Positions 1-12,107 of a stretch of 64,000 nt of DNA are shown one piece after another. Below the pieces are notes generated by a model. That model was given only the letters and a program-made list of their open reading frames with translations, was not told the DNA's origin and ran no database searches. This stretch comes from Bigelowiella natans CCMP2755 (lineage: Eukaryota; Cercozoa; Chlorarachniophyceae): the NCBI GenBank assembly GCA_000320545.1, contig ADNK01001082.1, positions 111,296 to 175,295 of the forward strand, read 5' to 3'. How positions within the stretch are numbered: the stretch's first letter is position 1; every line of letters starts with the position of its first letter. Made by a program: the position numbers and the translations under genes.

Positions 1-18
1 AGACTAAACAACAACACA

Positions 19-20
<2 letters not shown>

Positions 21-103
<83 letters not shown>
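21..103. repeat. (TA)n microsatellite in RPB8 intron
   Basis: An almost pure TA dinucleotide run lies in the intron that follows the third visible RPB8 exon. It is the first of many AT dinucleotide tracts found in introns and spacers throughout the window. Confidence 0.95.
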
Positions 104-106
<3 letters not shown>

Positions 107-157
107 TTGACGAGTTATGTGTCCCCTTTATATGCCCGTGTGCGTATGTAGTACTAC

Positions 158-502
158 CAGTTCCATATCATAGTCTTTTGCGTTGCATTCTATCCGCGAA
201 ACCTGAAACAAAACAACAGCTTATCAAACTTCCATCCGCTGAGCAACCCTCAACATCAGCTTAAAGAAGCTTTCAACAACCTTTTCAAATTTCTTTCCCT
301 CAGGATTAATTCTCAGGACCTCAAATTTCGCCTGTGTATGTTCACATAGAGCCGTGGATTAGCATTCCGGCGCATGTTCAGTACTCCTCAATCCCACTAC
401 ATCATATTCTGGGATATAACTAGTACTCATCGCAAAATCCTATTTAAAAGGAAAGTAGCGAAGATGGATATTTACCTCCCAAATGCTCGAGTCCTTCGAC
501 AT
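158..502 (-). CDS. RPB8: RNA polymerases I/II/III shared subunit RPABC3 (RPB8), 5' part, runs off left edge
   Basis: RPB8 is a small OB-fold subunit shared by all three nuclear RNA polymerases. Three phase-0 exons are visible: 502-476 (ATG at 502, nine codons), 331-281 and 202-158. All have GT donors and AG acceptors on the minus strand. Joined, they give an N-terminus containing KFEVLRINPEGKKFEK followed by VSRIECNAKDYDMEL. This matches the family signature F-x-V-x-x-I-(D/N)-P-E-G-K-K-F-(D/E)-K-V-S-R. The rest of the protein lies left of base 1. The first intron (332-475) and second (203-280) are short. The start is divergent from the PPR-PP2C gene. Confidence 0.9.
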
Positions 503-1147
503 TTTGTTGGGGGACGGGAGGGGAAGGGCGCCGACAGCTTCTGAAAATTGATGGAGCGTCTCTCAGACTTTCTGGTCATAAATATTTTCTAATTATCGTG
601 TAAATCTGATGCATTTACAACAAAGCGACACAATATTGAAGTGGTCGCATTGAGAAAAACCATCTAAAGGATACATTGTGCCACTGCGAGAAAACTTGAG
701 TTTCTGCGCAAAAATTATCTTCCACCGAATCTAGGATGTTATCCCGACTCAAAACGGTCTAGCAAAAGTAAGCCCTGTTCCCGGGGAATGAATAATATTT
801 CGAAAATACAATGGATTTTTAATAAATAAAGGGATTATTTGATGTCGCAAGATTACCAATCGTCGATCGTATTGAACGGCCTGCCGACCACAGCTACACG
901 TACCCCCTCCCTCCCGTATCCTATCTTCCCTTCGCTACTTGAGTTATTCTACCGATACCATGTTCAGCCATATTGACATATTTCTATGAAATTTACGAAT
1001 GCTATATGTTTTTTGACCGTTGGGCGCTTCTGCATGATACTTGTTTAGATAAAGTATGAGAAGAGGCTCGTTGTGGAGTTACACGTAGCTCCAAAAATAC
1101 TCAGAGGGGGGGGAAGATCATCTCGCTCGGAATAAGAGGAGGCAGAG
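503..1147. promoter_or_regulatory. Spacer between divergent RPB8 and PPR-PP2C genes
   Basis: This stretch lies between the RPB8 start codon (minus) and the first in-frame ATG assigned to the PPR-PP2C gene (plus, 1148). It should hold both promoters. I see no clear TATA box or other diagnostic element and no convincing exon. The assignment as a bidirectional promoter is positional only. Confidence 0.4.
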
Positions 1148-3748
1148 ATGATTCTTCTATTTGGTCTTGTCTTAGCCATATGGCCGACAAATAGCCAAAC
1201 AGGAGGCCCCCCTTACGACGTCGACAACACACGCAGCGGGGTTAGAATCGGTCACAACGAATGGCGCATGCAGCACACATTAGGAACGCTTGTGGGTCTT
1301 CGTGCGACTGCCTTTGAGGGAAAAGAAGAAGGCGCAAATCAAGATTTATGGAGAAGGCATAGGAGAGCGAGTGGTCGTGTTGCACGCTTGTACGGTGGTT
1401 TCGCATCATCACCATTCCATCGTCTTCCCATCGTAAGCAGCATCGCACCAATGGCACCAGCAGCAATGGCGGCACGAGGAGGTTCTTATCGCCAGTTTAA
1501 TGACAGCCGGCGCGCGCGCGCGCGCACACACACACACACGCACACCTATTTCACCCTCGAAGTTTCTTCCGTCATCACTATCATCATTGTTCTTCTCTCC
1601 TTACTGGTAATTATGTACAATTTGCGTTTATTCCCTCTAATGATCTCTCAGAAGGAGGAAAACTACCTGCACAGAGGATTCGTCTGTTCAACTCGCCTAG
1701 ACAACAACGGCGGTGTGATATACCCCCCCGCTCTGCCAGCTACGCAAAGGTGAAAATATAGTAGCGAATAATCCCAAGTTTTGCGTCATCATTCGGTGAG
1801 ACACTGATTTTCGCCTACGATGATGATGAACTCTAAGAGAGAGCTATGGTAGCTAAGACGATCATCTCACAAATATCAAGACTCTGAAAATGAACGTGTC
1901 GTCATACCCAACGTCGCTCGAAAAGCTGTTGAGCATCTCTTTGTTTATTTATTTCTTTCAAAGGCGCGTGGCCGTGGTAGCTCAGAGGCTGCAGCATCGT
2001 CTCCCCAATCTTCCTCATCGTCATCATCATCATCATCACCAGCTAGTACGATTGTAGCAGATGCTACTACGAGACTTGGAACAACACCAAAGGTAGTTGT
2101 TAGTAGTGCGCGCGGCGTTTGCTCGCACACATCCCAAAATAAACAACACTATGGAATTATGATGATGATGGTAATTATGATGGCCTCCTGGAAGCTGTTA
2201 GCACCACATAAAAGAAACCAGGGATTGATCAACATCTATCCATCTTTTAGGCTGCTGCTGCAGTTAGGGGCAAGGAACAACGCCCTCCCTCCGTTTCCTC
2301 ACCATCCAATACTCCATCATCATCAACTACGAGAAATGGCGGCGGTCTTGCGGTTGGAGACCAGAAACCGAAGCAGCCGCGACAACGACGGAAATCATCT
2401 GCCGTGCCAGTTGGAAATTCAGAGCGATACGTGCGAAGAGCTAGAGACGCAAAAGAATTCACGTCTATATTTAAGGCATATGGTCGCGTCAGGTAATACG
2501 AACGATGATAATGTAGCGCAATGTGAAGTCCAGGGAGAGCAAGGAGGAGGAGTAAGGGAGAGGATATCAGCACGAAACGCTCATAATAATATGATACTAC
2601 TCAAATGTTGAATCCTGCCTCCTTTCACATCGTCACATGTATTTACACAAAGTCCTCCTGTCTACCTTCTTTATACAGAAACAGCACGGGCGTTCTTTGG
2701 GCGTTGGAGTTGATGAAGATGAATGGAATAGCTCACAACGCTATAACATACACTGCAGCTATCAATGCATTAGCGAAAAGCGATGCTTGGCGTGCTGCTC
2801 TTAATGTGTTTGAGGAGGCCGCGCGAGATCCCCGTGTGACATTAGACGATAGGCTCTATAGTGCTGCAATACCTGCTTGTCGTGGAGGTGCTCCTGTAAT
2901 CAATGACAAGAAGAGACCTGCTGATAAAGGTCGGTCCAAGGGAGAATATCCTTCTGAAATTTGTGAAGTATTAATGAATACCAATAGGAATGAACATAAT
3001 CGAAATGCCATAAGGGCGTATGATTTTAAAGTGTTCTTTGTCATTATCATCATCACCATACATAACACACCTGACCCTTCACTCTCTCCAACTTTGCAGC
3101 AAATGAGGAGGAGGAGAAGGAGGAGGAGGGAGAGGGAGAGCTTGTCGCTCCAGCTGTGGCAATGTTGAATAGAATGAAAGCTGATGGAATCCGCGCTGAT
3201 GCCGTAGCGTATGCTTCAACCATATCCACATGTGCTCGCCACAACAAATGGTGGAGAGACGGTCTTCGTGTCTTTGAGTCAGCAAAGAGAGAAGGTACTA
3301 CGTGAAGGAATGTGCCTGTGTACACTTGGAGAGGAGTAAATGAACGGATTTTAGCAAGCCAATTTGGAAACAAACAAAGAGAGTCATTCCGCTGTAATAA
3401 GTCGCTACACAGCTCTATGTTTATTCTTTATGAGCATAATCCTTTTCGTATTTTTGACTCTGCCTTTTCTCCTCCCTTCTCTTTCTCTGTTTCTAACCAA
3501 AATGCTGCTGGTGCTGCTGCTGGTGCTGCGCTGCTACTACTTGTTACAACAATCAGGAGTTCCATTGAACATAGTGGTGTACAACACGGCCCTTCACGCG
3601 TGCAAGACAGGCGGTCAAACGGTAGTAGTAGTATACATATATAACTTGTAACTCATTACAGCAGCAGCAGCGGCAACAACAACAATAACAACAATACTAA
3701 AACTTCTTCACTCGCACTCCACTTTCCTTTCTATTAGCTTGACTCGCA

Positions 3749-3794
<46 letters not shown>

Positions 3795-3803
3795 CCTCCA
3801 TCT

Positions 3804-3839
<36 letters not shown>

Positions 3840-4568
3840 ATACACACATACGTTCAAAACACAAACCAGGAGCGTGCTCGTTCAATCCTGGAAGAAGCGA
3901 AGTCACGAGGACTTAGACCTGATATCACCAGCTACAACTCGCTCATCGCAACAGCTGCCAAATCATCTGATGAGAGAATACGTGCTCACGGCGTTCGGAT
4001 GCTGCGAGATATGCAAAAGCTTGGCGTGGATCGAGACATTAAGAGCTTCACCGCCGCAATAACGTGCTGTGAGAACATCGAAGGAGGCTGGTCGCAAGCC
4101 TTGCAGCTGCTCGCTGAGATGAGAGAAATGAAGATTCCTCGGAACGTGAGGACGTATACTGCGGTGCTACGCACTCTGATTCTCCAGGCACCTGAATCGA
4201 TTTTCACACTAAAATACGACGAGACGTTAACCGATATGGAGGCTGAGGACCGAATTAGTCCGGATTCAGCCTTCTTCTCAGCTTTATCGGGGGCATTTAT
4301 GAACCGAGGAAGGTGAGAGAATGAGCTGCTAATACGTCTACTACTCCTGCGGCTACTGTTTTTGCACACGCACGTTGGCGTTCTCTCAGAGAGATCATAA
4401 GATGCAAAATTAACCGCACGCGAATTCGAAAAACACTACTTTGATGAAGAGTTCTGCTACTCATACCCCCCCCCTTCAAGAGAGGGGGCTGCTGTTTCTA
4501 CAATGTCGATGAATACAATGATTGGTGCTGCTATATCAAATAAACACCAAGAATTCGTCGTTAAGTAT

Positions 4569-4603
<35 letters not shown>

Positions 4604-6864
4604 CTGCTGTATTTGAGATATTCTCTGTGATCTCGACTGATAGGTATTTAGAAGCTGCAAAGTGTGTCGTGGAGTGCCGGAAAGCGTCTCTTCCTTTTCC
4701 TAACCAGCTCTTCTCCCAGCTGATTGACCGCCTAATTCACGAGGAGGAGGAGAGGGAGGAGGAGGAGAAGGAGGAGGAGGAGGAGGAGGAGGAGGAGGAG
4801 GAGGAAACGCATAAGAACCAAACTTCCTCCGACAGCACCATCGTAACTGTTTTCAAATGGATGATAAACGGTGATATTCCTTTCTCGAATGCTCTTCAGG
4901 GGTACATCAATATCCGTAGAGAACAACACCGAGAAGATGGCGGATATGCCGCTGCTGCTACTGCTGCAAAGAGAAAGAACGCCGTACAGAAGAAGGATGG
5001 AGGCAAGGACGACGATATTAACGACTACATCGATGATGATGACAACAACAATGCTAGCATGTACACCGAGCGAGCAAGGGTGCTAACAGCCCAGATCTCC
5101 CAGTAAGACGCCACGATGATGCACATAATAAGAAAATACCTAATACAACATTCATATTAGCCAATGGCTTCAATCTACAAAACAGCCCTCTCCGCATCAC
5201 AGATGCTTAATATTTCCCATCATCCCTTTCCCCCCTCTACTATTCTTGTCATGGTGAAGGTACGGACGCCAGGGACGATGGAGAGAAGCGCTCAATTTGC
5301 TAAAGTCATCGTATTTTGTTTCTCCGTCATCACCACCATCATCGAAAGGAGCGTACAGAGAGGACTATGGAGATGGCCATGGCACCCAACAGCCATCAGC
5401 CCCCTCCCCCTCTTCCTCGTCGCCGAGCAGCTCAGCAGAGCCCCGAAAGGAGGAGGCGGCAAAATCTATGACTGTTGCCTATTCTGCGGCCATGAGCGCG
5501 TGTCAAAAGGCTCGGCAATGGCGTCAAACGCTGCGGCTTTTAGAGGAAATGGAAGAGAAAGGTGGGTGCACACCTCATAATTTGACAGAATGCAGTGAGA
5601 AGGCTGACATTGAGGGCGGCAATCATCTCGATAACAACTTTTGCGTAGTTGTGTAGGTTTTAAGATTATAGATGGATCTTTTCCCTCTTTTCGCTTATCT
5701 CTGTCCCTCCCCCGTAATAATCCCATTCTGATCGTTCTTCCTTCTCCTCCTCCTCCTCCTCCTCCTCCTCCTCCTCCTCCAAGATATCAAATTGGACTGC
5801 CCTGCGTATACCCTTGCCATTAGCGCTCTTGGTATGAGGGGGTTAAGGCGCAGGGCGGTGAAGATGCTTACGAAGATGAGGAGGAATTCTGTGCGAGCGG
5901 ATAATCAATGCTACACACAGGCAATCATTGCTGCAGACCGAGTGTACAACGGGGACTTTGCTATCACACTGCTGCGAAGGATGATTGAGAACCAACTTTC
6001 TCCTGATACGATCACGTAGATTGCCACACAACCATACGTGTATATTATGCTGCTCACACAGATTATTCTCCCCAAATCTTTGTAAAATAGATTGGTTCTC
6101 ACAAGCCCCCTCCCCCCCCCCCCCCTCTCCCTCCCTCCCCTTATCTTTTTAGATATAATGCTGTGATTAAAGCCCAGGCACGATCAGAAAATAGATGGGA
6201 ATACGCGCTAGCTCTTGTTGATGAAATGCAAGATCGTGGGGTGCAACCCAATGAGATAACCTACAACACCGTTATCAGCGCATGTAAGCAGCGATTTTTA
6301 TACATTCTTTACGAAATAAAGAAGGGAAGGGGGGGGGGGCGGATGGTAGAAACCAGTTTCGAGTGAGTACCCTACGATCATTCCAGTTGAGAAAATCAGA
6401 CAAAGCAATGCCGATAATAACAATTAATACTTGTCCAACTATTGCCGTGATGTCGCGGTATTTTCCGACGAATCCAACACTAGCACGGTGATGATGAGCT
6501 TTCTCTCCTCCTCCTCCTTCTCCTCCTCCTCCTCTTCCTCCTCAATATCACCTCTACAAACACACAATACATATGATGCATACATCAGGCAAGCGATCTG
6601 GAAATTGGCAAGGAGCATTCAGCATTGCATTGAGTCTTAAAAACGTCGGTATCCGCCCCTCCATAGTCACTATTAACACCGTCATCTCGGCGTTGGAGAC
6701 CGGGGGCAAATGGGAAGCTGGGCTTGCGCTCTTTCGCTCGGCTGTGGATAGAAGCATCACCCCTGACCATATAACGTAGTAACGTGTAGTAGGAGGAGAA
6801 GGAGGAGAGATACAACTACAATATATGCTTTATCCCTCGATGACTGCCCCCCGCCCCCCATCTC

Positions 6865-6896
<32 letters not shown>

Positions 6897-7958
6897 GCAC
6901 ACACTCATACCACCATCGTACCTGAAATCAACAGCTACACGGCGCTGATATCATCATGCGCCAACAACGACGCGTGGCCTCAAGCACTGGAGCTGCTATA
7001 CGAAATGCACGAAGGCATGTACGGCGTGAAACCGAGATACGCAGCTTACGAGGCCCTCATCGCTTCCTGCGATAGGAACTTCCAGTTCGCACAGGCTGCG
7101 GAGGTGAGGAAGGAGGGCGAGAAGGAAGAGAAGAGGGGCTAATATGAAAGTACTTGAGAGATTGCCTTTGCTTCTCCGTGTCTTTGTCGGTGTTTTCAGG
7201 TGGAAAGCTTAGCGTACGCAGCGTTCCGGAAAGACAACTCGCGGCGACCCAGTCGTTATTCTTGGCGAGGCGACATGGTCACAACATGGAGCTACGAGGA
7301 GGAGTATTTTGACACTGAGGAGGAGGAGGAGGATGCTGCTGCTATGCACGCCCATGCACAGGTAGTTGTTCGTTAGTTACTCAACTAGCGATTGATGTGG
7401 TAGCAATGATGATGCTGTACGAGGAAAGCAAACCATGTGAAGAAGATGTTATATAACTATTTGTTCGTCGGTCTTGCAAATGTAAAATCTCAGAAACAGC
7501 AGCTGCAGCAACATCATCAACAGCGGGAGCAGCAGCGAGCTGCCCAAGGGCCGCCACCTGCGAAGCTCCGTGTGTCGTTTGTCCAGAATGCAAAGTGGGG
7601 AAAGTTCTCCGGGAAATCAATAACATCGGAGGCCAATGAAGACAGATCCGATGTAGTATTAACAGAATATAGAGAAGAAGGAGAACAAGAAAATTGGGAT
7701 CTTATGTGTCGTTTTCGTTCAAATGCTTCTATTTTAAGACGTTTATCTTCACCCATTCCTTCCCTTCATGTACCTTGACCTATCAGATCAGAGGTGCCGA
7801 TAATATCCCCCCCGGAAGGCCGTTTGCCTATTTCGGCGTGTATGATGGCCATGGGGGAGGGGCAACAAGTCAATGGCTGAAAGATAACTTAGCAGCTACT
7901 ATAGATCGGACTTGGGACTCAGAGAATGTAGAGGAATCAATAAGGTGAAGTTAACAAA

Positions 7959-8021
<63 letters not shown>

Positions 8022-9168
8022 AGAAAACAAAAAACAGCAAACAGCAACCCCCCGCTCCTTTTATTTTTTGCTCAGAAAATCTTTGCGCGAACATTAGCAT
8101 TATTAGATATACACTACCAACGGTTTTTGTTCGCTATTATCGTGTAGAACAGGGCAAAATCTCGCCTACCACAAGCCAAATACCATACGTATACGTCAAA
8201 GCTTCTAGTTTCTATTTACTCTGAGTGCTACTTGTTTTGCAGCACAACTTAATCTTCTTCGTTGATGTGACTGATGCATGCAATATATACCACCGTAGAT
8301 ACGCTTATTTGAGAGCTGATGAGGAGATACTCAAGCCCAAAGGAGGCGTATTCGGTATTATAGGCGCCTCTCGAGGAATTGGGGGACCGCAGTGTGGTGC
8401 TAGTGCTGCTACAGCTATCCTGTTTACGGTAGTAGTAGTAGTTGTAGTTATAGTAGTAGTAGTAGTAGTAGTAGTAGTAGAAGTTGTTGTTGTGGTAGAA
8501 GTTATGGTATTAGTAGTAGTCCTCCTTGTGCGTGCAAAGAGAGAGGGGAGAAGAGTGCCGCACTACGAGCGCTCACATGTTGTTGTTTATGTTGAACAAT
8601 GAATTACTAGGATCGGGCGACGGGGCAGTTTCAGCTATTGACGGCAAACGTTGGAAACACGGTGACTAAGATTCATTGATGTTGGAGGAGTTAGCAGCGA
8701 GCATAATACCGATGAAGGCCGACGGTACTGAGTAACCCCCTGCGCAACTATTACCTTTATAGGTGATGATGGTCAAGTCCAAAAATCATCAGACAGCGGT
8801 GAAGAAAAGCTGCTACCACACCCCAGATAATAGTACTGAGTTTGATAGGATAACAGCTCTCAATAAGAACCCTCGGATGCCGCTCATACGCGAACAAGTA
8901 TAACCACACAAATCGCAAGCCAAACCTCTCTTGTCATACATAGAATGCTCCCGCTATTTATTTTTTCCTTCATCCTTTTGAGTGAGCACTTTGGGTGTCG
9001 TTTATAGTATATACAGCTACCGATCCGACGAATTCAATAATGATTTCTGTTATTATATCATTAAACACGTTGTTAATGTGTGCAAAAGGGTGGGAGACTG
9101 CGGTTGGGAGGTACACTCTCCCTGACTCGTGCCTTCGGAGACGCGTAAGTTTCACCGCTAACATCTCA

Positions 9169-9209
<41 letters not shown>

Positions 9210-9726
9210 ATTTTGGAAGTAGCGGAAACATAGAGCAACTACATCTCAATAAATGTTGAAGAATATGTTAGCACCTCTCCCTCCCACCTACAAACAACGC
9301 TCACCGTGATTCTTCCCCAACGACCTGCTGCTGCTGTTATAGATACTTGAAGCCGGTCTATAACGCTGATGAGGGTGAAGAGAAATATGCTTCTGATGGA
9401 ACCGGATACTTCGCTGGTGGAGGTGGTAGCAGTCAAAGAGAAGAAGGCCAAAGGTTCATGTACGACGATGAATCGATCATCACTGCACTTTCGGGGAAGA
9501 AGCGACGCGGCAAGAAGGGCGTTGGCCGTGGATCCACCGGCAAGCATAGAACTGCTGTTAGTAGCGATGATAATCAAGAGCAACGACAGCAGCAGCCTCA
9601 GCGTCCAATCACTGTTGACGATGGTAATATAAATAGCGCAGAAATGATGATGATTAGTGTCCATTGCGAGAGTAAGGATGGCAGTTGTGTGTGAGTACTC
9701 TTGGAATCGAGAGCAAAGGATGGTGA

Positions 9727-9761
<35 letters not shown>

Positions 9762-10161
9762 ATTCATGATTCTCAATCAGTGTCGTTTAAGATTTTCGCA
9801 GATGGTTTTTGTGTGTTAGCTAAGAAGGGGATTTTCCCTGTACATTATCAGTTGATGAGTATTCGCATCAACTGTAACTCTTAATTCCTTTTTTGGTGAA
9901 TTACGCATTTTAGCCGTTGCTTATGGTCAAGAGCAGCAGCAGCAACAACAACAACAACAACAACAACAACAACGCATTGGACCTCCCCTTGATGCCCCTG
10001 ACAAAATCCAAGATTTCGGCCTTATGGCAGATCCTGATGTATCAGTAACTCCTCTCACTGGGGACGAGGAATGGCTCGTAGTCGCCTCGAATGGATTGAT
10101 CACACAGCGTCCAGGTGTGTGTGTGTGTGTGTGTTTGTGTGTGTTTGTGTGTGTTTGTGTG

Positions 10162-10196
<35 letters not shown>

Positions 10197-10465
10197 GCAA
10201 AATCGCAGATGATTCCGCTGATGCTTTGGAAAGCGACTGGTTTTATTTTCAGAATGCCTTACGACTTTGATGTGTTTGTGTATTAGGAGATGCTGGACTC
10301 ACGATGGAGGAGATCAGTGCTCTGATATCGGAGAAGCTGCCATCAAAATCGGCCAATGAAGTTTGCGTTGAGCTCGCCTCCGCGGCGCGACGAAAAGGCT
10401 CAAATGACGATATTACGATAATCCTCGTGCCTCTCGATAAGTTAATGTCGGAGAGTGGTCAATAA
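1148..10465 (+). CDS. Pentatricopeptide repeat protein fused to PP2C-type phosphatase domain
   Basis: Twenty-two consecutive exons from 1964 to 10465 keep one reading frame: 1964-2092, 2251-2492, 2679-2929, 3100-3294, 3557-3621, 3870-4312, 4644-5102, 5260-5561, 5784-6015, 6153-6283, 6589-6775, 6935-7103, 7200-7361, 7494-7652, 7787-7944, 8299-8428, 8635-8661, 8763-8897, 9089-9144, 9343-9623, 9914-10114, 10287-10465. They encode 1430 residues. The first roughly 990 residues are PPR: helix-turn-helix units with hallmarks such as GRWREALNLL, NEITYNTVISAC and NDAWPQALELLYEM. PPR proteins bind organellar RNA. The remaining roughly 440 residues form a PP2C domain (separate entry). The exon before 1964 is uncertain: an ORF from ATG 1148 begins with a hydrophobic stretch and then Arg/Ser-rich sequence, and it has a phase-0 donor at 1607. 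An acidic Glu run (around 4741-4806) interrupts the PPR array. Splitting into two genes is the alternative, because a stop would follow if the 7361 donor were not used. Confidence 0.8.
9936..9973 (+). repeat. Coding CAG/CAA (poly-Gln) repeat in PP2C insert
   Basis: A CAG/CAA triplet run directly follows the acceptor at 9913 and is read as polyglutamine in the phosphatase frame. Triplet repeats of this type occur inside exons elsewhere (38440-38475, 41050-41080), where they do not disturb the frame. Confidence 0.85.
10115..10199 (+). repeat. (GT)n microsatellite starting at an intron donor
   Basis: The intron after exon 9914-10114 begins with GTGTGTGTGT, and the GT/TTTGT repeat continues for about 85 bases. 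The splice donor is therefore the first unit of a microsatellite, and neighbouring GT units could act as alternative donors that shift the frame. Confidence 0.85.
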
Positions 10466-11246
10466 TAGCAGGAGGAAGAAGTGAACGCACAAAATTTATT
10501 AGAAGCCTACATAGGAAGCATTAACCGATTGCCGCATTGCATATCTAACCGTCTTGACGTGCTTGGCTTTGCGGTATATATAATTAAATGAGTGATGATA
10601 TGAAAATATTCTACACATAAATAGTTGCTCATGTCTAGATGTTGCAACAGGAAGAAATCGTGCAGGAATACGCATGTACAGCTTGATAATTAATAAACAT
10701 TCAATTTCCAACGATTTCGAACGAATGCTGGCATGCTGCATGTGTAGGTGCATTCTAGCATTGTAGCATTGTAGCGCTAGAGCGCAAACATAGAAATGGT
10801 TTCACGCACGCGAACACAAAGTAACAAGAGAAGCTTTCTAGTTTTCGCATTAGTCTTAAAGTAATGCGACACGTAAGGTCTATGAAATTTATAAATACGA
10901 CTGGCAATGCTAGAGAAGCGTACAGGCGAAGCATAATCAGCTGAGCTAGTCTAGTAGTAAGCATTATGTGCAAGAGCACAGCTAGATCTAGAGATAACAG
11001 CAAGCTAGCAAGTGGGATATTTGCGTGATTTCATCTAATTTATTGTGATACGATATCGTTCGAAGCTATTACATTAGATGCTTAGCCGCGCGCCATGAAT
11101 GATAAGGCGTGGCTTTAATTTGATTGCCTAGATCACTAATAGTTTGTGACCGAACACATGCTAGCATGCTAGCTAGCATGCTGCGTTGTAAAAATGTGCA
11201 CCGGAGGACGTACATACTACATAGTTATGGGATGAGATGCAATAGG
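10466..11246. other. Spacer between convergent PPR-PP2C and DUF4246 genes
   Basis: No coding exon is seen. The stretch is rich in CTAG, GCATGC and TGCGC-type palindromes, with the densest part at about 11150-11180 (repeated GCTAGCATGC/CTAGCTAG). Several AATAAA-like sequences lie shortly after the stop at 10465 (for example around 10690). Poly(A) signals of both converging genes are expected here. Confidence 0.6.
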
Positions 11247-11416
11247 TCAGTGCTCACACAAATTGAATTCCCTCTCAAACACGTCTTCATTATTGATCTT
11301 ATATGAGCTTCTTTCCTCCATCAGCGCTAATCTGCATTATGAGCACACATTGATGTTCAAATGATTGTGGAACATCTAGAATATACTACACCCATACACA
11401 CAGATACATAAAGAGA

Positions 11417-11460
<44 letters not shown>

Positions 11461-12068
11461 AAGTGTCATACAATATTTTCACCTGTGACGCTTCGCTTCT
11501 TCCAACGTCATTCCGTGGCCAAAGTGAGAGTGGTAAGAAAATATTATGTTGCGGATGTTAACTGGTAGCTCAGTAGCGTGCCTTACGATCTGGCATATGC
11601 ATATTATTCAACGGTCAATCAATTATTATATCCTAATAGACAGTGCTGCACTTCAAATCGACAAACAGTGTTTCGGCCTCTACCCCTCTACCCCCTCCAC
11701 CTTTTTCTTACTTAATGTGTTTTGATTGCTCATACAATTGTTACCAGACAACCACATCTATAGAGTGTTTAAGCGTTTGATTCAAAATTTTACAGTATTC
11801 ATAATGAGATTTTCGAGCCATTCCAGACTTGCTACAGGTCGCTCTTTTTTCGTATATTTTACTACTATACTATGAGCCCTATCCCCTGACGCAACACGCC
11901 TACCTTGTCGGCATGCTCAAGCAGCCATTCAGTGTTGGAAGGGGGTACGCGGCAAGTAGACATGGTCACCTAAGAACAAGGGTGGAGAAGGATAAAAACA
12001 CAAGTATTTTGTGATGGTGGTGAGAAGACGATGAGAGGGTGAGAGTGAGATTGAAAGTGATGCAGGAG

Positions 12069-12107
<39 letters not shown>

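Larger units (their letters stand above)
7494..10465 (+). other. PP2C (PPM) phosphatase domain, C-terminal part of the PPR fusion
   Basis: PP2C enzymes are Mg/Mn-dependent Ser/Thr phosphatases. Visible motifs in order: ANEDR (7636-7647 region), FAYFGVYDGHGGG in exon 7787-7944, GPQCGASAATAIL in 8299-8428, LTANVGNT in 8635-8661, GGTLSLTRAFGDA in 9089-9144, DEEWLVVASNGL in 9914-10114, and GSNDDITIILVPL near the C-terminus in 10287-10465. The family has ASDG or ACDG where this protein has ASNG, so a metal-ligand Asp is replaced by Asn. The usual VGDSR motif reads VGNTV. A Gly/Gln-rich insert (exon 9343-9623 and the start of 9914-10114) sits between RAFGD and the ASNG motif. The first-site Asp of YDGHG and the Asp before the C-terminal DIT remain. 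Activity may be reduced or absent. Confidence 0.85.

Noticed and set aside
3739-3906. Open frames of Ser/Leu and Thr/His or Cys/Val repeats on both strands
   Set aside because: They are translations of CT and AC microsatellites inside a PPR intron, bounded by good splice sites on the plus strand.
8697-8735. Possible PP2C exon (SIIPMKADGTE)
   Set aside because: Exon 8635-8661 joins exon 8763-8897 directly in phase 0 with the spacing expected in PP2C. Including this segment would introduce a stop.
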